A DNA stretch of 64,000 nt. Source: CAZMGV01 sp964565925. Lineage in GTDB: Bacteria > JAGRBM01 > JAHCIT01. The notes beneath the pieces were generated by a model that saw nothing but the letters and a program-made list of their open reading frames with translations, ran no database searches and was not told where the DNA came from. Where the stretch lies: contig CAZMGV010000002.1 of assembly GCA_964565925.1 (NCBI GenBank), positions 248,001-312,000 on the forward strand. The letters run 5' to 3'. The position numbers were made by a program, and so were the translations under genes. Shown here piece by piece: positions 43,066 to 56,374 of this stretch (the stretch's first letter is position 1; each line of letters opens with the position of its first letter).

Positions 43066-43497
43066 ATGGCGAAAAAGGTCACCGGTCAGGTCAAATTGCA
43101 GATTCCGGCCGGCAAAGCGAATCCCGCTCCGCCGGTTGGTCCGGCGCTCGGTCAGCACGGCGTCAACATCCAGGAGTTCTGCAAGCAGTTCAACGCAGCA
43201 ACTCAGGCGATGATGAAGGAAGACATCGTCATCCCGGTACTCATCACGGTGTACCAGGACCGGTCGTTCACCTTCATCCTGAAGACTCCGCCGGCCTCGG
43301 CGCTGCTTCAGAAGGCGGCCAAGATCCCCAAGGGTTCGGCGACGCCGAACAAGACCAAGGTGGGTTCGGTCACCAAGAAGCAGATCCGCGAGATCGCCGA
43401 ACGGAAGATGCCCGACCTCAACACGACCGACATCGAAGCGGCCATGCGCACGATCTCGGGCACGGCCAAGAGCATGGGGCTCACGATCGCCGACTGA
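43066..43497 (+). CDS. rplK: 50S ribosomal protein L11
   Basis: This 143-aa protein has the L11 start KKVTGQVKLQIPAGKANPAP and PPVGPALGQHGVNIQEFCKQ, and the C-terminal 23S-binding motif IRGTAKSMG-like (TISGTAKSMGLTI). It builds the GTPase-associated centre with L10 and L7/L12. The leader after the promoter is about 65 nt and contains AGAGG before the ATG. Confidence 0.97.
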   Translation: MAKKVTGQVKLQIPAGKANPAPPVGPALGQHGVNIQEFCKQFNAATQAMMKEDIVIPVLITVYQDRSFTFILKTPPASALLQKAAKIPKGSATPNKTKVGSVTKKQIREIAERKMPDLNTTDIEAAMRTISGTAKSMGLTIAD

Positions 43498-43619
43498 GTG
43501 TCGCGGATCGTTCGTCCCTGTCGAGAGTTCAGTTAAACCCGTTGTTAAACCCCTGAACATCGGATGCGGGAGCGGCCGGACGGGACCGGCTGCGCGGACC
43601 GCTCAAGAGGAATAAAATC

Positions 43620-44321
43620 ATGTCCGGCAAGAAGTATCGGGATCTCTCCAAGAAGGTCGATCGCGAAAAGCACTACACCCTCGAAGAGGCTGTGAAGCTC
43701 GCGAAGGAAACCTCCGCCACCAAGTTCGATTCGTCGGTGGATATCGCCGTGCGTCTGGGTGTCGACCCCAAGCAGGCCGACCAGAACATCCGCGGCATGA
43801 TCAAGATGCCCCACGGCGGCGGCAAGGAAGTCCGTGTCGTCGTGTTCGCCAAGGCCGACAAGGCCGAAGAGGCCAAGAAGGCCGGCGCCACCGAAGCGGG
43901 CGACGACGAACTGATCAAGAAAATCTCCGAAGGCTGGCTCGATTTCGACGCCGCCGTCGCCACTCCCGACATGATGGGCAAGGTCGGCCGTATCGGCAAG
44001 ATCCTCGGCCCGCGCGGCCTGATGCCGAATCCGAAGCTCGGCACCGTGACGATGGACGTGGCGGGCGCCGTGGCGGAACTCCGCGCCGGCAAGCAGGAAT
44101 ACAAGGTCGACAAGGCCGGTATCGTGCACCTGTCCATCGGACGGGCCTCGATGACCGAGAAGCAGATCACCGAAAACGTGAGCATGCTGATCGACATCCT
44201 GAACAAGGTGAAGCCGGCGAGCGCCAAGGGCATCTACATCAAGACGATCGCGCTTTCGACGACGATGGGCCCCGGGATCAAGCTGAACCCGGCATTTGCC
44301 CGCGGCGTCACCGAAGCCTGA
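43620..44321 (+). CDS. rplA: 50S ribosomal protein L1
   Basis: This 233-aa protein is the L1 stalk protein, which binds 23S rRNA helix 76-78 and helps release deacylated tRNA. It contains the conserved GRIGKILGPRGLMPNPKLGTV segment and a typical C-terminal domain. AAGAGGAATAAAATC ATG gives a clear SD. In many bacteria L1 represses its own rplKA mRNA; a target site was not identified here. Confidence 0.97.
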   Translation: MSGKKYRDLSKKVDREKHYTLEEAVKLAKETSATKFDSSVDIAVRLGVDPKQADQNIRGMIKMPHGGGKEVRVVVFAKADKAEEAKKAGATEAGDDELIKKISEGWLDFDAAVATPDMMGKVGRIGKILGPRGLMPNPKLGTVTMDVAGAVAELRAGKQEYKVDKAGIVHLSIGRASMTEKQITENVSMLIDILNKVKPASAKGIYIKTIALSTTMGPGIKLNPAFARGVTEA

Positions 44322-44485
44322 GAAAGTTTTCCGGCCCGGTTCATTGAGCCGGTCCGGATGCGGAAGAGATCTTAAACAGCATTCAGGGAGATACCGCAGC
44401 AGAACAGAAAACGAACACCGGTCTGGCCAATGGTCCCAGGGGGGCCCCAGGAAGCCGGTGCTCACATACAAATTACTTTTCCGCT

Positions 44486-44577
44486 TGTGTTCGCGTGTCG
44501 AAGACAGCAGGTAACGTGAAACTCATGTTCCAATGCGGGGGAAGAGAACCCCGCGCCTGCCGAGAAATGCGAAGACA
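44486..44577 (+). ncRNA. L10 leader (ribosomal protein L10-L12 binding mRNA leader)
   Basis: This lies in the 379-bp stretch between rplA and rplJ. The core GAAGACAGCAGG ... CCTGCCGAG matches the conserved L10 leader as I recall it from Bacillus and relatives. Helices: TGTGTTCGC (44486-44494) with GCGAAGACA (44569-44577, one mismatch), GCAGG (44507-44511) with CCTGC (44556-44560), and a hairpin GCGGGG/CCCCGC (44535-44554). L10-L12 binding here represses rplJL. A separate CACCGG/CCGGTG hairpin (about 44415-44460) lies upstream. Confidence 0.8.
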
Positions 44578-44629
44578 TAGCGGCGTCTGTGTTTATAGAC
44601 GCGCATTGGCTTCCTTAGGGGTCCTTAGA

Positions 44630-44684
44630 CTCGCGGGGCAGAGCTGGAAAAGGCACTAGAAAACCTCCCCCGCGAGGAGAAAGG
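44630..44684 (+). promoter_or_regulatory. Hairpin reaching the rplJ ribosome-binding site
   Basis: CTCGCGGGG (44630-44638) is complementary over 9 bp to CCCCGCGAG (44668-44676), loop 29 nt. The 3' arm runs into the SD GAGGAGAAAGG (44674-44684) of rplJ. Opening or closing it by the L10 leader would switch rplJL translation. Confidence 0.5.
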
Positions 44685-44700
44685 AAAAGCCAAAGAAACT

Positions 44701-45231
44701 ATGGATAAAACTCAGAAAAACGCACTGGTCGAGAAGCTGAACGTCGAGTTCAAGCAGGTCCAGTCCGCAGTGGTTACGCAGAACCTGGGCATGCCGGTTT
44801 CCGAAGTCACCCAGCTCCGCCGTGAAATACGGTTGAGCCAGGGCCGCTACAAGGTTGTGAAGAACACCCTGGCGCGCCGGGCGGTCAAGGGAACCAACAT
44901 GGAAGCGATCGGCGATTCGCTGGTCGGTCCCACCGGTATTTCGTATTCGCTCGTGGATCCGGTCGCTCACCTCAAAGCCGTCGTGAAGGCGTCAAAGGCC
45001 CCCGACTCGAAGGTGAAGATCGTGGCCGGCGTGTTCGAAGGCAAACTGCTCAGCATTGCTGAAGTGGAAACGCTCTCGAAGATGCCGCCCAAGGAAGAGC
45101 TCATCGCCAAGATGCTCGGATCCATCAACGCCCCGGCGACCAACCTCGCCTGCGCGCTGAAGGATGCCGGCAGCCAGCTCGTCCGGGTCATCGAATCGGT
45201 GCGCAAACACAAGGAAGCGACGGCAGCCTGA
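44701..45231 (+). CDS. rplJ: 50S ribosomal protein L10
   Basis: This 176-aa stalk protein anchors L7/L12 dimers to the ribosome and represses its own mRNA. Typical segments: VTQLRREIRLSQGRYKVVKNTLARRA and MPPKEELIAKMLGSINAPAT. SD GAGGAGAAAGG lies upstream of the ATG. It is preceded by an L10 leader and followed, 95 bp on, by rplL. Confidence 0.97.
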   Translation: MDKTQKNALVEKLNVEFKQVQSAVVTQNLGMPVSEVTQLRREIRLSQGRYKVVKNTLARRAVKGTNMEAIGDSLVGPTGISYSLVDPVAHLKAVVKASKAPDSKVKIVAGVFEGKLLSIAEVETLSKMPPKEELIAKMLGSINAPATNLACALKDAGSQLVRVIESVRKHKEATAA

Positions 45232-45326
45232 TCCTGTCAAAGGGACAAGGGATTCCGTTCGCCAGAAACAGTTATCTGAAAACGCGGCCCTGAAAATCCG
45301 CGAATGAAATAAAAGGTAGATAGAAA

Positions 45327-45704
<378 letters not shown>

Positions 45705-45811
45705 TACTTGATCCCGGCCGGCCGGGTTGCGGGATCTGAAATCCCGCTCCCGGACGGCGCGGCCCGCCCCTCCTTGGTGAGACGGCGGGCCATCGTCCCG
45801 AAACGGGCGAA

Positions 45812-45849
45812 CGGGGTCCGGACTTTCCCTCAAGGGAAAACGGACCCCG
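45812..45849 (+). promoter_or_regulatory. Hairpin in the rplL-rpoB spacer
   Basis: CGGGGTCCG / CGGACCCCG (9 bp) encloses, past a small internal loop, TTTCCC / GGGAAA with TCAA loop. There is no T run. By position it matches the attenuator or RNase III processing region known from the E. coli rplL-rpoB spacer. Confidence 0.55.
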
Positions 45850-45936
45850 CGCACGCCCCCCGCCGGACCAGCACGGCGGAGACCGCCGGAAACGCCGGCG
45901 GATGCGCGAAGCAGAAACAGTTAGGGAGCACCCAGG

Positions 45937-48900
45937 ATGAAGCAGCGTATTGAGGCCCACCGTTACCGCAAGAACTTCGCCAGAGTCCAGCAGGTGATCC
46001 CGATCCCCAGCCTGATCGACATCCAGAAGCGCAGTTTCGACAAGTTCCTCCAGGCGGATATCGCGCCGGAGAAGCGGGATGACACGGGCCTCCAGGGCGT
46101 CTTCAAGAGCGTTTTCCCGATCCGCGATTTCAACAAGACGAGCCAGCTCGAGTTCGTCAGCTACCGTCTCGATCCGCCCAAGTACGAAGTGGACGAATGC
46201 CACTCGCGCGGCATGACCTTCGCGGCGCCGCTCATGGTGACCCTGCGCCTCGTGATCTGGGACATCAGCGAAGACGGCCGCACGCAGTCGGTTCGCGACA
46301 TCAAGGAAAAGGAAGTCTATTTCGGCGACATCCCGCTGATGACCGAGCACGGCACGTTCATCATCAACGGCACCGAGCGCGTCGTCGTCAGCCAGCTGCA
46401 CCGCTCGCCGGGCGTGTTCTTCAATCACGACAAGGGCAAGCACCACAGCTCGGGCAAGTTCCTCTATTCGGCCCGCGTGATCCCGTACCGCGGCTCGTGG
46501 CTCGACTTCGAGTTTGACCACAAGGATCTGCTCTACGTGCGTATCGACCGCCGCCGCAAGCTCCATGTCACCGTGCTGCTGCGCGCACTGGGTCTGAACG
46601 ACGAAGAGATTCTCAACTCCTTCTACAAGACCGAGACGGTCGAGTTCGAGGGCAAGGACCTCTACAAGCGGTTCGACTTCAACCTGCTGCTCGGCCAGCG
46701 CGCCCCCCGGGACATCAAGGACCCGGCCGGCGAAGTGGTCGTCGCGCGCAACCAGAAGATCAACAAGCGCACGCTGAAGGAGTTCGCCGCCCGCAAGATC
46801 GAGCGCCTGCCCGTCTCTTCCGACGAGGTCGTGAGCCAGATTTTCGCCTTCGACGTCGTGCACCCCGAAACGGGCGCCGTGATCGCCGAAGCGAACGAGA
46901 CGGTCACGGAAGACCAGATCACCCGGATCCGCGAAGCCGGCATTACGAGCTTCGAAGTCCTCCACATGGACGGCCATGTGGTGCCGACCGCGATCCGCGC
47001 CACGCTGGCCGTGGACAAGATCCACGACCGCATGGACGCGCTCACCGAAATCTACCGGCGCCTGCGCCCCGGGGACCCGGCCAGCCCCGCCGCCGCCGGC
47101 AAGCACTTCGCGTCGCTGTTCTTCGACCGCGAGCGCTATGACCTCTCGAGTGTCGGCCGTGTGAAGCTGAACGAGAAGATCGGCCTGCACGACTACCGTA
47201 TCACCGTGGCCCCGCACCGCTTCAAGGGCGTGACCGTGGCCCGCGTGCTCGCGCACTACTCGTCGCAGGTGGACTACAAGAAGAACGTCGACATGCTCCG
47301 CGTGGCCAATCGCGCCATCGACTTCATGCGCGAATTCGACCGCCGCGAGACGGACAACCACGACAACTGGAAGCCGCTCATGGTGGTGCTGCCCGCGGGC
47401 ACGTTCACCTCGGAAGGCAGCCGCCAGCTGGACACGCTCATGCAGTCCAAACGCCGCGGCAAGGATTACGAGAAGGAGATCGAAGACCTTCTCAAGAACT
47501 CCTACATCGTGCGCGAACTGCGTTATCTCGCCGAGACGAACCGCGTGGGTATCGTCGCCGGCTTCGATTCGAAGCCCGAAGCGGGCAACGAACGCGGCGG
47601 CGCCGAAGGGCTCCCCCATGCGCGCGTCCAGCTCGGCCTCTACTGTCCGCCGGACGGCTCGCTCCCCCAGATCTTCTGGAAGAACAAGGAGCTGTCGGGC
47701 GAAGAAGGCGTCTACATCAGCGAGCAGAAGCGCGAAGACGTGATCGAGTTCTCGGGCGTGAAGTTCGGCGTGGCCCTGTGCGCCGGTGCCAAGGGCTACG
47801 AGAAGAAGAACAGCGTGGACGGCGTCATCATGCTGCACCACTACCTGACGAAGTCGCAGACGCTGCCGCTCGACACGGTCGAGAAGCACAAGCCGTCCTA
47901 CCTCACGGTCGCCTCGGCGTTTGTGAAGGATGACGTGGACGAAAAGTCCGCCATCGAAGGCCTGGTCCGGGGCGGCGAGATTTCGCTCTCCGCGCAGACG
48001 CTCAAGAGCGTCGACCAGACGACTCTCGACCGCTACGACATCCTGGAAACGATCGGTTATCTCGTGCGGCTGAAGGGCGGCGAAGGATCGATCGACGACA
48101 TCGACAACCTCGGCAACCGCCGCGTGCGCGCGGTGGGCGAGCTGCTCGAGAACCAGTACCGCATCGGTCTCGTCCGGCTGGAGCGCAGCGTCAAGGAGAC
48201 GATGAGCTTCAAGGAAGTGGAAACACTGAAGCCGGACGAGCTCGTGAACACGAAGCCGGTCTCCTCCGTCATCAAGGAGTTCTTCGGCTCGTCGCAGCTC
48301 ACGCAGTTTATGGACCAGACGAACCCGCTCTCCGAGATCACGCACAAGCGGCGTCTCTCGGCGCTCGGGCCGGGCGGTCTCACCCGCGAACGCGCGGGCT
48401 TCGAAGTGCGCGACGTTCACTTCACGCACTACGGCCGTATCTGCCCGATCGAGACGCCTGAAGGACCGAACATCGGCCTGATCTCGTCGCTCTCGACCTA
48501 TGCGCGGGTCAACGACTTCGGCTTCATCGAGACGCCTTACCGGCGCGTCGTGAACGGCGTCGTCCAGAACGAGGTCAACTTCCTTACGGCCAACGCCGAG
48601 GAAGGCGCCACGATCTGCCAGGCGAACGTCCGTATCGGACCGGGCGGCGAACTCGTCGACGAGTTCCTGCAGGCCCGTATGAACGGCGAATTCGTGCTCG
48701 CGCGGCGCGACGAAGTCCAGTACATCGACGTGTCGCCGAACCAGCTCGTGTCGGTGGCCGCTTCGCTCATCCCGTTCCTCCAGAACGACGACGCGAACCG
48801 CGCCCTCATGGGTTCGAACATGCAGCGCCAGGCCGTTCCGCTTCTCAAGAGCGAGCCGCCGCTCGTCGGCACCGGCCTGGAACACGTGGTCGCCCGCGAC

Positions 48901-50886
48901 TCGGGCTCCACGGTCACGGCGCGGCGCGACGGCGCCGTCGTGTATGTGGACGCGAACCGTATCGTCGTGAAGGCGGACGAGATCTCCGACCGCACGACGG
49001 ACGTGGGCGTCGACATCTACACGCTGGGCAAGTTCCAGCGCTCCAACCAGTCAACCTGCCTCAACCAGCGCCCGATCGTCCGGATCGGCGAGAAGGTGAA
49101 GCACGACCAGGTGATCGCCGACGGCTCGGCGACCTCCGACGGTGAGCTGGCGCTGGGCCAGAACCTCGTGGTCGCGTTCATGCCGTGGTCGGGGTACAAC
49201 TTCGAAGACTCGATCCTGATCAACGAGAAGGTGGTCATGGAAGACCGCTTCACGTCGATTCACGTCGAAGTGTTCGAATGCGTCGCCCGCGACACGAAGC
49301 TCGGACCGGAAGAAATCACCCGCGACATCCCGAACGTCGGCGACGAAGCGCTCAAGAACCTGGACGAGGCGGGCATCATCCGCATCGGCGCCGAGGTGAA
49401 GCCCTTCGACATCCTCGTCGGCAAGATCACGCCCAAGGGCGAGACGCAGCTTTCTCCGGAAGAAAAGCTGCTCCGCGCGATCTTCGGCGAAAAGGCCGGC
49501 GACGTGCGGGATACGTCCTCGCGCGTGCCGCCCGGTGTGACCGGAACGGTTATCGGCGCGCAGGTGTTCTCGCGCAAGGGTATCGACAAGGACGAACGCG
49601 CCCGCGAGATCGAGGAACATGAAGTCGCCCGTCTGGAAACGGACAAGCGCGACAACATCAAGGTCGTGCGCGATACCGCCTACGACAAGATCCGCGACAT
49701 TTTCCTGGGCAGCCAGGTGGCGTCCGACATCGCCGACAGCGACGGCCACAAGCTCGTCGCCAAGGGCGGAACGATCACGGCCGAAGTGATCGAAAAACTT
49801 CCGCGGTCGAAGTTCCGCGATATCACGCTGAAGGACGACAAGAAGGACGAGCAGGTCCGCACGATCTTCAAGCGTTCCGAGGGCCAGATCGAGCACGTCT
49901 CGAAGGCCTTCGACGAGAAGATCGGCCGTCTGCGCCGGGGCGACGAGCTCCAGCCGGGCGTGATCAAGATGGTGAAGGTGTACGTCGCCATCAAGCGCAA
50001 GCTGCAGGTCGGCGACAAGATGGCCGGCCGGCACGGCAACAAGGGCGTCGTAAGCCGCATCCTTCCGCAGGAAGACATGCCGTTCATGGAAGACGGCACC
50101 CCGGTGGAAGTTGTGCTCAACCCGCTCGGCGTGCCCTCGCGCATGAACGTGGGACAGGTTCTGGAAACCCATCTGGGCTGGGCCGCCCGCGGCCTGGGCG
50201 CCCAGATCGGCGATCTGATGGAACGCGCCCGCGCGAACATGGTCCAGCAGCTGCGCAAGAAGCTGAAGGAAGTGTACTCAGAGGCGATCTACAACAGCAT
50301 CTTCAAGAGCGCGACCGACGACGAGGTCGTGGACATCTGCCGGCGCCTGAAAAACGGTATCCGGCTCGCCACGCCCGTGTTCGACGGCGCCGCTGAAGTG
50401 GATATCTGGGACGCGCTCGAAATGGCGGGCCTGCCCCGCTCCGGCCAGATGCGTCTGTTCGACGGACGCACCGGCGAAGCCTTCGACCAGCCGGTGACGG
50501 TCGGGTCGATGTATGTGCTGAAACTGCATCACCTCGTGGACGAAAAGATCCACGCCCGCTCGATCGGTCCGTACTCCCTCGTCACGCAGCAGCCCCTGGG
50601 CGGAAAAGCCCAGTTCGGCGGCCAGCGGCTCGGCGAAATGGAAGTGTGGGCGCTCGAGGCCTACGGCGCGGCCTATACGCTGCAGGAGTTCCTCACGGTG
50701 AAGTCCGACGATATCGCCGGCCGTAACCGGATGTACGAGTCCATTGTGAAGGGCGAGCACACGTTCGAACCGGGACTGCCCGAATCGTTCAACGTGCTCG
50801 TGAAGGAACTCCAGGCGCTCGCGCTCGACGTGACGCCGATGGAAAACGACACGCCCGTGGTCACGAGCGACGGAAGCGGCCTCTAA
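45937..50886 (+). CDS. rpoB: RNA polymerase beta subunit with a large lineage-specific insertion
   Basis: This 1649-aa beta subunit is about 307 residues longer than the E. coli protein. It aligns from RVQQVIPIPSLIDIQKRSF to the C-terminal clamp/anchor region (GGKAQFGGQRLGEMEVWALEAYGA). Between SSVGRVKLNEKIGL (to about residue 417) and TTLDRYDILETIGYLVRL (from 695), where E. coli has about 20 residues, lie about 275 residues of unknown type. The rifampicin region is wild type at key sites: Gln790, Asp793, His803 and Ser808 (E. coli Q513, D516, H526, S531), predicting sensitivity. The reading frame is continuous and codon use even, so the insertion is not an artefact of a frameshift. Confidence 0.97.
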   Translation: MKQRIEAHRYRKNFARVQQVIPIPSLIDIQKRSFDKFLQADIAPEKRDDTGLQGVFKSVFPIRDFNKTSQLEFVSYRLDPPKYEVDECHSRGMTFAAPLMVTLRLVIWDISEDGRTQSVRDIKEKEVYFGDIPLMTEHGTFIINGTERVVVSQLHRSPGVFFNHDKGKHHSSGKFLYSARVIPYRGSWLDFEFDHKDLLYVRIDRRRKLHVTVLLRALGLNDEEILNSFYKTETVEFEGKDLYKRFDFNLLLGQRAPRDIKDPAGEVVVARNQKINKRTLKEFAARKIERLPVSSDEVVSQIFAFDVVHPETGAVIAEANETVTEDQITRIREAGITSFEVLHMDGHVVPTAIRATLAVDKIHDRMDALTEIYRRLRPGDPASPAAAGKHFASLFFDRERYDLSSVGRVKLNEKIGLHDYRITVAPHRFKGVTVARVLAHYSSQVDYKKNVDMLRVANRAIDFMREFDRRETDNHDNWKPLMVVLPAGTFTSEGSRQLDTLMQSKRRGKDYEKEIEDLLKNSYIVRELRYLAETNRVGIVAGFDSKPEAGNERGGAEGLPHARVQLGLYCPPDGSLPQIFWKNKELSGEEGVYISEQKREDVIEFSGVKFGVALCAGAKGYEKKNSVDGVIMLHHYLTKSQTLPLDTVEKHKPSYLTVASAFVKDDVDEKSAIEGLVRGGEISLSAQTLKSVDQTTLDRYDILETIGYLVRLKGGEGSIDDIDNLGNRRVRAVGELLENQYRIGLVRLERSVKETMSFKEVETLKPDELVNTKPVSSVIKEFFGSSQLTQFMDQTNPLSEITHKRRLSALGPGGLTRERAGFEVRDVHFTHYGRICPIETPEGPNIGLISSLSTYARVNDFGFIETPYRRVVNGVVQNEVNFLTANAEEGATICQANVRIGPGGELVDEFLQARMNGEFVLARRDEVQYIDVSPNQLVSVAASLIPFLQNDDANRALMGSNMQRQAVPLLKSEPPLVGTGLEHVVARDSGSTVTARRDGAVVYVDANRIVVKADEISDRTTDVGVDIYTLGKFQRSNQSTCLNQRPIVRIGEKVKHDQVIADGSATSDGELALGQNLVVAFMPWSGYNFEDSILINEKVVMEDRFTSIHVEVFECVARDTKLGPEEITRDIPNVGDEALKNLDEAGIIRIGAEVKPFDILVGKITPKGETQLSPEEKLLRAIFGEKAGDVRDTSSRVPPGVTGTVIGAQVFSRKGIDKDERAREIEEHEVARLETDKRDNIKVVRDTAYDKIRDIFLGSQVASDIADSDGHKLVAKGGTITAEVIEKLPRSKFRDITLKDDKKDEQVRTIFKRSEGQIEHVSKAFDEKIGRLRRGDELQPGVIKMVKVYVAIKRKLQVGDKMAGRHGNKGVVSRILPQEDMPFMEDGTPVEVVLNPLGVPSRMNVGQVLETHLGWAARGLGAQIGDLMERARANMVQQLRKKLKEVYSEAIYNSIFKSATDDEVVDICRRLKNGIRLATPVFDGAAEVDIWDALEMAGLPRSGQMRLFDGRTGEAFDQPVTVGSMYVLKLHHLVDEKIHARSIGPYSLVTQQPLGGKAQFGGQRLGEMEVWALEAYGAAYTLQEFLTVKSDDIAGRNRMYESIVKGEHTFEPGLPESFNVLVKELQALALDVTPMENDTPVVTSDGSGL

Positions 50887-50947
50887 ACAAAGCCGCTGAC
50901 GGAACCTGTAACCGCCGGACCGAGACTGGATAGCCTGGGAGATACGC

Positions 50948-55105
<4,158 letters not shown>

Positions 55106-55119
55106 TTAACTGGACCCCA

Positions 55120-55156
55120 AATGGGCCCGGAACAGGATTCCGGGCCCATTGTTCTT
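55120..55156 (+). terminator. Terminator after rpoC
   Basis: A perfect 13-bp stem AATGGGCCCGGAA / TTCCGGGCCCATT with 5-nt loop is followed by GTTCTT. The T run is weak but the stem is long. The -35 box of the next promoter starts at its end. Confidence 0.75.
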
Positions 55157-55183
55157 GACGCAGGGGGGTGCTGCTGCTATAAG
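55155..55183 (+). promoter_or_regulatory. Promoter of the str operon (rpsL-rpsG-fusA-tuf)
   Basis: TTGACG (55155-55160), 17 bp, TATAAG (55178-55183), followed by the GC-rich discriminator CGGGGCTCC. This is the best sigma-70-type promoter in the window. The about 160-nt leader to rpsL (55190-55353) has no recognised fold. Confidence 0.75.
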
Positions 55184-55353
55184 CGGGGCTCCCTGAACGG
55201 AAAAGCCGTTCAAGTGGTGGGTTCAGTAGATCAAAAAGCCGAGTAATTTCGGATACTTACAGGGTAACGGCAGGCCACCGAAAAGGGCCGGTCCGGGTCC
55301 CTGCAATGTATGTGAATTCCGGCACTGGATGAGAAGAAGAGCGTTTATACACG

Positions 55354-55725
55354 ATGCCGACCATCAACCAGCTGGTTCGTAGTGCCCGGAAACGGGACAT
55401 TGTCCGGACAAAGTCTCCGGCGCTGACGCAGTGCCCCCAGCGGCGCGGCGTCTGCGTGCGCGTCTATACGACGACACCGAAGAAGCCGAACTCCGCCGTC
55501 CGCAAGGTCGCCCGCGTGCGCCTGACGAACGGTTACGAAGTGACGAGCTATATCCCGGGCGAAGGCCACAACCTGCAGGAACACTCGGTGGTGCTCATCC
55601 GCGGAGGCCGTGTGAAGGACCTCCCGGGCGTGCGTTACCACATCGTTCGCGGGCATCTGGACACGACCGGAGTCGCAAACCGCAAGCAGAGCCGTTCCAA
55701 GTACGGCGTGAAGCGGCCGAAGTAG
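55354..55725 (+). CDS. rpsL: 30S ribosomal protein S12
   Basis: This 123-aa protein is the decoding-centre protein. It has TTTPKKPNSAVRKVARVRL with the Lys residues whose change gives streptomycin resistance (wild type here), and VKDLPGVRYHIVRG with the Asp that RimO methylthiolates; rimO is present at 26138. First gene of the str operon, about 170 bp after its promoter. Confidence 0.98.
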   Translation: MPTINQLVRSARKRDIVRTKSPALTQCPQRRGVCVRVYTTTPKKPNSAVRKVARVRLTNGYEVTSYIPGEGHNLQEHSVVLIRGGRVKDLPGVRYHIVRGHLDTTGVANRKQSRSKYGVKRPK

Positions 55726-55850
55726 TTTTTAACCCGGGGGTTAAGGGGGCAGGATCCAAGAGAACCTGCTTCAGATCCCCAGACAACCAAAGGCGAGGTG
55801 GACCGGAAACCGTTTGGTCGGACCGGCCCGCCGCTTAAGTCGAGGAAACC

Positions 55851-56321
55851 ATGGCACGGAAATCACGCGCTACGCGGCGCGAGGTCCTTTCGGACCCTGT
55901 TTATCACAGTCAGCTCGTCACACGTTTCGTGAACACGATCATGCAGCACGGCAAGAAGGCCGTTGCCGAGCAGATCGTGTACGGTTGCATGGAAAATATC
56001 GGACAAAAGAGCGGGCAGGACCCGCTCGAGGTGTTCCGCAAGGCGCTCGACAACGTGCGCCCGGCCGTGGAAGTCAAAAGCCGCCGCGTCGGCGGTTCGA
56101 CCTACCAGGTTCCAGTGGAAGTCCGTCCGGAGCGCCGCACCTCGCTCGGCATGCGCTGGATCATCGAGTACGCGTCGTCGCGCTCGGGCCGTTCCATGAA
56201 GGAAAAGCTCGCCGCCGAGATTCTCGACGCCGCCTCCAACCGCGGCAACGCCGTCAAGAAGCGGGAAGACACCCACAAGATGGCGGACGCCAACAAGGCG
56301 TTCTCGCACTACCGCTGGTAA
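55851..56321 (+). CDS. rpsG: 30S ribosomal protein S7
   Basis: This 156-aa protein nucleates the 30S head. It contains RFVNTIMQHGKKAVAEQIVYG, the VGGSTYQVPVEVRPERRTSLGMRWII segment and the tail KREDTHKMADANKAFSHYRW. It follows rpsL by 125 bp; fusA starts 53 bp after it. In E. coli S7 represses this operon through the rpsL-rpsG spacer; a matching fold was not sought in detail. Confidence 0.98.
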   Translation: MARKSRATRREVLSDPVYHSQLVTRFVNTIMQHGKKAVAEQIVYGCMENIGQKSGQDPLEVFRKALDNVRPAVEVKSRRVGGSTYQVPVEVRPERRTSLGMRWIIEYASSRSGRSMKEKLAAEILDAASNRGNAVKKREDTHKMADANKAFSHYRW

Positions 56322-56374
56322 CCGGCGGCCAACGGCCGGCCCCTTAGTTTCGCCCCCGATCAGGAGTTTTCACC

